Shown here: piece after piece, positions 6,420-9,233 of the stretch
Position numbering within the stretch: position 1 is the stretch's first letter
Layout of the letters: every line of letters starts with the position of its first letter
Source: Helicobacteraceae bacterium
GTDB lineage: Bacteria; Campylobacterota; Campylobacteria; Campylobacterales; SZUA-545
DNA length: 9,233 bases
NCBI GenBank assembly: GCA_031276985.1
Contig: JAISMA010000032.1
Coordinates: 1-9,233 of the forward strand
Direction of reading: 5' to 3'
The notes under the pieces: generated by a model
The model's input: the letters and a program-made list of their open reading frames with translations, nothing else
What the model was told of the DNA's origin: nothing
Database searches by the model: none
Position numbers and translations under genes: made by a program

Positions 6420-6613
6420 GGCGCTTCTTGCGCCGCGAAAACAATCGCGTTTATTCCCAAGCGATCGGCTTGCTTTGCGTTTCGCGCCGACAAAATCCTA
6501 GCGCGATTATGATCGTTTTTATAGCCGCGATTGGCGCTTCTTGCGCCGCGAAAACAATCGCGTTTATTCCCAAGCGATCGGCTTGCTTTGCGTTTCGCGC
6601 CGACAAAATCCTA
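6420..6613. repeat. Two identical 81-bp tandem repeats, period 113
   Basis: 6420-6500 and 6533-6613 are identical at all 81 positions by eye. Both begin with the hairpin GGCGCTTCTTGCGCC and end with CGACAAAATCCTA. The 32-base spacers between and after them differ. A further partial copy of the head (GGCGCTTATTGCGCCGCGAAA) begins at 6666, and GGCGCTTATTGCGC at 6927 overlaps the zrgA stop codon. The perfect identity of the first two copies points to a recent duplication. Confidence 0.92.
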
Positions 6614-6649
6614 ACGCAATCGCAATCGTTTGCAAATTTAAGTGCGCCG

Positions 6650-6655
6650 ATTATA
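6650..6655 (-). promoter_or_regulatory. Candidate -10 box for an internal promoter of the ATPase gene
   Basis: TATAAT on the minus strand follows the partial repeat head at 6666-6680. The two earlier repeats have TATAAA (6518-6523) and TATAAG at the equivalent place. No convincing -35 box is seen. A secondary promoter here could compensate for the long spacer after zrgA. Confidence 0.3.
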
Positions 6656-6677
6656 ACCCGCGATTGGCGCTTATTGC

Positions 6678-6739
6678 GCCGCGAAACCGATCACACTTTG
6701 CGCCATTTAGCGCGTTTATACGTTTAGTCGACAAACCGC
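6678..6739 (-). pseudogene. Relic fragment of the ABC ATPase gene
   Basis: This segment aligns with 6041-6100 inside the ATPase gene, with most positions identical and one or two small indels. Read on the minus strand it encodes KRINALNGAKCDRFRGA, against ERINALSGAKRDRFRGD at residues 79-95 of the ATPase. It is joined at its downstream end to a copy of the zrgA 3' terminus (GGCGCAATAAGCGCC). It is too short to be functional and shows that part of the ATPase gene was once duplicated here. Confidence 0.75.
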
Positions 6740-6908
6740 GCTCGCGCTTTGCGCCGCAATGGATCGAAGCGCGAATAATCCGCAATCGTTCAAAGCGTCG
6801 CGAATTTAAGCGAAATCTAAGCCGCCCAGCCAAATATATTTTGCCAAACGCCAAAAGACGCGGCGGCGCAATCACGCGATTGCCCGTGAAACCCGCCGCG
6901 AATTAACC

Positions 6909-6931
6909 GCGCCGATTGTCGCGATCGGCGC
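6909..6931 (-). promoter_or_regulatory. Stem-loop immediately after the zrgA stop codon
   Basis: GCGCCGAT pairs perfectly with ATCGGCGC over eight GC-rich base pairs with a seven-base loop, beginning at the base after the zrgA stop. No T-run follows on the minus strand, so it is more likely a transcript-stabilising or partial-termination hairpin than a full terminator. That would raise ZrgA relative to the transporter subunits. The function is inferred. Confidence 0.5.
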
Positions 6932-7564
6932 TTATTGCGCGATTTTGATCGTCGCGTTTTTGGCGGTGAGTTCAACCGCGCTTTGTCCTTTGGCGGTTAC
7001 GATTTGCGCCTCGATTTTGTTCAGCTTTGGAAAACTTTTGAACAAATTAACGTCAATTTTGCTTAACGCTTTCGGATTTTGGCAGACAAAAGCAAACTCC
7101 GCGTCCAAATCGGCGTGGGCTTCATGCTCATGTTCGTCGTGATCATCGTGATCGCCATCATGCTCGCGCTCATGATCTTCGCGATCCGCGTCATGATCGT
7201 GATCGTCGTCATGATGAGCATGCCCGCCCGCTTTTTCGCCAAGCAGTTCCGCGCTTAAAACCTCCGATTCAAGCCGAACGGAAGCGAGTTTGCACGCGGC
7301 TTTTGGCGAAAACGCAAACAAAGCGTCGGCTTTTCGCAATTTCGCCGCCATATCCTTAACCGCTTGCTCCTCCGCCGCGCCGTTTGGCGCGCGCTCAAAG
7401 CCAAGCGCGCTATCAAGCGGCGTTTCAAGCTCAATCGTTACCGCTTGATCCTCTACGCTCGCGTTTATTTTCGCTACGCCGTGCTCATGCGCATGCGCCG
7501 CGTAAAGCGTCGAAACCGCTAACGCGCACGCGGCGCACGAAACCGTAACCAACCTTTTATTCAT
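6932..7564 (-). CDS. zrgA: Periplasmic zinc-binding protein ZrgA (DUF2796)
   Basis: A 210-residue exported protein and the first gene of the zinc operon. Residues 1-23 are a Sec signal peptide (basic MNKR start, ending YAA). The mature protein begins with the DUF2796 (PF10986) signature HEHGVAKINASV at 26-37, followed by IELETPLDSALGFERAP at 44-60. Residues 115-150 are a His/Asp/Glu-rich stretch with more than a dozen His, a likely zinc-collecting loop, and a C-terminal beta domain completes the family pattern. Cys91 and Cys161 are placed to form a disulfide. In Vibrio and Pseudomonas this family works with the ATPase, permease and DUF3299 partners found downstream here to bring in zinc, and is repressed by Zur. 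The ribosome site AAAGGAAA lies just before the ATG. A candidate Zur operator lies 34 bases upstream. Confidence 0.92.
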   Translation of the reverse strand: MNKRLVTVSCAACALAVSTLYAAHAHEHGVAKINASVEDQAVTIELETPLDSALGFERAPNGAAEEQAVKDMAAKLRKADALFAFSPKAACKLASVRLESEVLSAELLGEKAGGHAHHDDDHDHDADREDHEREHDGDHDDHDEHEHEAHADLDAEFAFVCQNPKALSKIDVNLFKSFPKLNKIEAQIVTAKGQSAVELTAKNATIKIAQ

Positions 7565-7597
7565 CTACTTTCCTTTGAGCGAATTTGAAAACAGAAC

Positions 7598-7615
7598 GCA
7601 ATAATATATCATTGC
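7598..7615 (-). promoter_or_regulatory. Candidate Zur operator and promoter of the zinc operon
   Basis: GCAATAATATATCATTGC is an 18-bp palindrome with eight of nine base pairs matched, ending 34 bases before the zrgA ATG. AT-rich palindromes of this size and placement are typical of Fur-family operators, and zur is the last gene of this operon. On the minus strand the centre contains TATATT or TATTAT, which could be the -10 box, so bound Zur would block RNA polymerase. The exact match to a known Campylobacterota Zur box cannot be confirmed here. Confidence 0.6.
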
Positions 7616-8176
7616 AAATTAAACCTCCACTCGCCTCTCGCTTCTCCCGTCTCAATTGCCTTTACGCAAAAATAACATTTCGTTAAGTTGCCAACCCTTG
7701 CAAAAGTTTTTATCTTAGCGAGAACGAAAAAGAGCGGATGATAGACAAGACTGAAAACAAGTACAATTTGTCTGCTATGTCTCGCATCGGAAGTATAACA
7801 ACCGAAAGCGAAGTTAATTTATGCATTTTAGCGGTCATTACGAACGATGAAATACCGCTTATACGACAAGAAAAACGATCGGAAAATAGCCTATCGCAAA
7901 CAAAAACGAACGAAAATACATTGGCGCTCCTAAACTTCGGCGAAACTTGCCCATAATTATAAAGATAATAACCTAACGCGATCGCGCCTCGCCAATCGCG
8001 CATTACGCCGCTTGCGCGTTACGAGCGGCTAGAGCTTGGCAAATCGCGGTTTTTAATCGAGGAAAAAACATACGCGATGCAACTTGAAACGTTACTCGCG
8101 CATAGTTTTGACGTCGCGATCGAAGCGGGCGCGGTACAAAACAACCTAAACAAAGACGATCGCTATTACTTTATTA
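7616..8176. other. Unresolved stretch upstream of the zinc operon
   Basis: Two overlapping frames exist at 7738-7956 (+, 72 codons) and 7710-8003 (-, 97 codons). Neither has a good ribosome site, a recognisable family or a convincing composition. From 7972 a plus frame with genome-like codon use opens but lacks a start codon (listed separately). The stretch may be a mosaic of gene remnants. I see no RNA gene. Confidence 0.45.
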
Positions 8177-8193
8177 TCAAAACCGCGTTTTAA
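7972..8193 (+). pseudogene. Probable 3' fragment of a protein gene lacking its start
   Basis: The frame is open for 73 codons after a TAA-TAA pair and ends with TAA. From about the tenth codon it reads like a real protein (ARYERLELGKSRFLIEEK and, further on, LLAHSFDVAIEAGAVQNN), with GCG, ATC and GAA codons typical of the neighbouring genes. No ATG, GTG or TTG with a ribosome site exists near its beginning. The only ATG, at 8077, would give 38 residues, with GAGGA thirteen bases upstream. I do not recognise the family. It is best read as a truncated gene, or as a small ORF from 8077. Confidence 0.4.
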
Positions 8194-8326
8194 CGCCCCT
8201 ATGCGTTCGCGCAAGTTGTAGGGTTTGCTTAAAGAAAACCTTAGTAATTCTTTCGTCTATTATTATGTCTTGAGCGTGCATAAAGATAGGAAACAGAAAC
8301 ATTAAAGCCAATATAATCTTTTTCAC
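8177..8326 (-). CDS. Small secreted peptide gene coupled to the lipoprotein gene, 49 residues
   Basis: The GTG start overlaps the TGA stop of the upstream lipoprotein gene as GTGA, and AAGGA lies five bases before it. The product begins with a good signal peptide, MKKIILALMFLFPIFMHA, likely cut before QD, leaving about 31 residues (DIIIDERITKVFFKQ and a basic end, THRGVKTRF). The codons are AT-richer than those of most neighbours up to about 8215, after which the frame runs into GC-richer sequence that also carries the convergent fragment. It may therefore be a longer gene cut short by a rearrangement. The start signals make expression likely; its function is unknown. Confidence 0.55.
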   Translation of the reverse strand: MKKIILALMFLFPIFMHAQDIIIDERITKVFFKQTLQLARTHRGVKTRF

Positions 8327-8961
8327 TTTGTTTCCTTCAAAAGAGTGTCAATGTCAAAGTTACATTGAGACTTTAATTCATCTATTGGCGTTAGCTCATA
8401 TACTTCGCCCGACAAAGCCTTATCGTAAGCGAAAAATGCCTTTATTCTTTCTTTAGTGTTAAATTGTACGGTCTTAAAAGCGGTAGAGGCTATGATGTCG
8501 TGATCTATTAAAATATGGTCATTAAAAAGATTTGCGTAATTCTCAAAGTACCAATTACAATCTTGCGCCGCGTCCAATATCGGATACGTCTCTTTAGCTT
8601 TGCTTGGGTCTTTAATAATTATTTGCGCCGCTCTAGCGGTCTGAAACCCAATCTCAGTTACGATCCTATGATCGTCTTTATATTTGAATATCAACCAGCG
8701 TTCCACATCGTCCCTAACGCCGTTATTATTTGAATCAATTCCAAGAAGCGTCGAATCGTTGATCTTCGGATCGGGATACGGCGGAAGCACAAACCCGTTC
8801 ACAATCTCCCCGCCCTCTTTGGTATAACCCGACGGAATATCATCGCCAGCGTTCGCGGAGGATTTAGCGTCCGATTTGCTATCGCAACCGCTAAAGCCGA
8901 CCGCAAAACTCAAAACCAACGCCAACGCCGACAGCGCCGCAACAACCGCTTTCCGTTTCAC
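8323..8961 (-). CDS. Lipoprotein with a calcium-binding-like loop, 212 residues
   Basis: A predicted lipoprotein of unknown function. The start is a GTG with AAGGG five bases upstream. Residues 1-25 are a lipoprotein signal ending in the lipobox FSGC, so Cys26 would be lipidated; a Ser/Asp/Ala-rich tether follows (27-45). Residues 51-87 contain GGEIVNGFVLPPYPDPKIND and the acidic loop DSNNNGVRDDVE at 76-87, spaced like an EF-hand or thrombospondin-type-3 calcium loop. I recall similar DSNNNGVRDDVE lipoproteins in other proteobacteria, but the family has no known function. The remainder is alpha-helical with two Cys (Cys134 and a second near the C-terminus). The stop overlaps the start of the small secreted peptide gene, so the two are translated together. 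Confidence 0.82.
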   Translation of the reverse strand: MKRKAVVAALSALALVLSFAVGFSGCDSKSDAKSSANAGDDIPSGYTKEGGEIVNGFVLPPYPDPKINDSTLLGIDSNNNGVRDDVERWLIFKYKDDHRIVTEIGFQTARAAQIIIKDPSKAKETYPILDAAQDCNWYFENYANLFNDHILIDHDIIASTAFKTVQFNTKERIKAFFAYDKALSGEVYELTPIDELKSQCNFDIDTLLKETK

Positions 8962-9040
8962 GCCAACCCTTATCTTTGAAGTTTAATTAAAATCATTACA
9001 TTCTAGCGCTAAATAGCGGGAGAGTTGAACGAAAGTAGCC

Positions 9041-9046
9041 TATAAT
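9041..9046 (+). promoter_or_regulatory. -10 box of the Rrf2 gene promoter
   Basis: A perfect TATAAT on the plus strand lies 112 bases before the Rrf2 ATG. No good -35 box sits at the right distance (TTGAAC at 9025-9030 is too close), which is usual for Campylobacterota promoters. The leader between it and the gene contains an 11-bp tandem duplication at 9091-9112 (GCGCAAACGCC twice). Confidence 0.45.
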
Positions 9047-9157
9047 ACGACGATTTGAAAGCGTTGCGCGCGCCAAAACGTCGCAAAATCGCGCAAACGC
9101 CGCGCAAACGCCGTAACGCATTGGCGCGTTGAGCAAGAGGCGACAAAAGAAGGGTTT

Positions 9158-9233
9158 ATGCTATTTACGAAGGCAAGCGAATACGCTCTGATGGCGATCA
9201 TCGCCATTAGCAAGCAAAACGGCGCGGCGGACG
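9158..9233 (+). CDS. Rrf2-family transcriptional regulator, N-terminal part
   Basis: The first 25 codons are in the window; the rest is cut off at the edge. The sequence MLFTKASEYALMAIIAIS is the first helix of the Rrf2 winged-helix domain, where the Y-A-L pattern is conserved, and is nearly the same as in Campylobacter and Helicobacter Rrf2 proteins. Rrf2 members include iron-sulfur sensors (IscR, NsrR) and cysteine-metabolism regulators (CymR). The ligand cannot be judged because the region that would carry the Cys ligands is missing. AGAAGGG lies just before the ATG. It is divergent from the lipoprotein gene. Confidence 0.85.
   Translation, partial: MLFTKASEYALMAIIAISKQNGAAD

Larger units (their letters stand above)
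6323..6931. other. Repeat-filled spacer between zrgA and the ATPase gene
   Basis: No intact gene is present; the open frames seen here on the plus strand arise from the tandem repeats. The spacer holds two identical 81-base repeats, a third partial copy fused to an ATPase relic, a hairpin directly after zrgA and several -10-like boxes pointing toward the ATPase. The remainder (6745-6908) shows nothing I can assign. Confidence 0.7.

Noticed and set aside
6295..6906. Plus-strand frames of 68 to 132 codons in the zrgA/ATPase spacer
   Set aside because: They consist of the tandem repeats read in different frames (the same RRENNRVYSQAIGLLCVS peptide appears twice), run against the operon and have no ribosome sites.
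7710..8003. 97-codon minus frame and the opposing 72-codon plus frame at 7738-7956
   Set aside because: Neither has a convincing ribosome site or recognisable domain, and they overlap each other almost fully; left as unresolved rather than called.
9025..9046. TTGAAC and TATAAT as a full -35/-10 promoter for the Rrf2 gene
   Set aside because: The spacing is only 10 bases, too short for a sigma-70 promoter; only the -10 box is retained.

Overview
The window most likely comes from a member of the Campylobacterota (formerly Epsilonproteobacteria) with moderate GC content. Two edge genes point there. The left edge is the C-terminal tail of the flagellar export protein FliQ, with the MPWMMNMMIDF signature close to Helicobacter and Campylobacter FliQ. 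The right edge is the start of an Rrf2-family regulator with the N-terminus MLFTKASEYAL, which is characteristic of that phylum. CGATCG-containing palindromes, including the octamer GCGATCGC, recur throughout. The species assignment is inference; I cannot search databases.

Layout: 2-112 (+) is the end of fliQ. 113-467 holds a dispersed hairpin repeat, a GC palindrome and an AT-rich hairpin that could be a bidirectional terminator. 468-1544 (-) is a two-gene unit: a secreted TPR (Sel1-like/tetratricopeptide) protein followed by an unrecognised 118-residue protein. 1545-2222 is a gene-free stretch with a (GA)11 tract and a cluster of GC-rich inverted-repeat elements, one of which is an inverted copy of the element after fliQ. 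2223-7564 (-) is the centre of the window: a zinc-uptake operon of the ZrgA/DUF2796 type. 7616-8176 is a poorly resolved stretch with what look like gene fragments. 8177-8961 (-) encodes a lipoprotein with a calcium-binding-like loop, translationally coupled to a small secreted peptide gene. 9158-9233 (+) is the start of the Rrf2 regulator.

The zinc operon reads, in transcription order: zrgA (periplasmic, His/Asp-rich metal binder), a LolD/MacB-type ABC ATPase, an unrecognised 315-residue membrane-anchored protein, an FtsX/MacB-type permease, a secreted DUF3299 protein, and zur (zinc-sensing Fur-family repressor). ZrgA, ATPase, permease and DUF3299 are the standard partners of this zinc-import system in Vibrio and Pseudomonas. 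A near-perfect 18-bp palindrome just upstream of zrgA is a plausible Zur operator, which would make the operon and its own repressor zinc-controlled.

The most unusual part is the architecture of this operon. The 315-residue gene sits exactly at the ATPase/permease junction and is flanked by imperfect direct copies of that junction, so the ATPase 3' end and permease 5' end exist twice. The roughly 600-bp gap between zrgA and the ATPase is built of tandem repeats. One of them is a relic of an internal ATPase segment joined to a copy of the zrgA 3' end, and the copies carry successive hairpins and -10-like boxes. The operon appears to have been remodelled by repeated local duplication and insertion.
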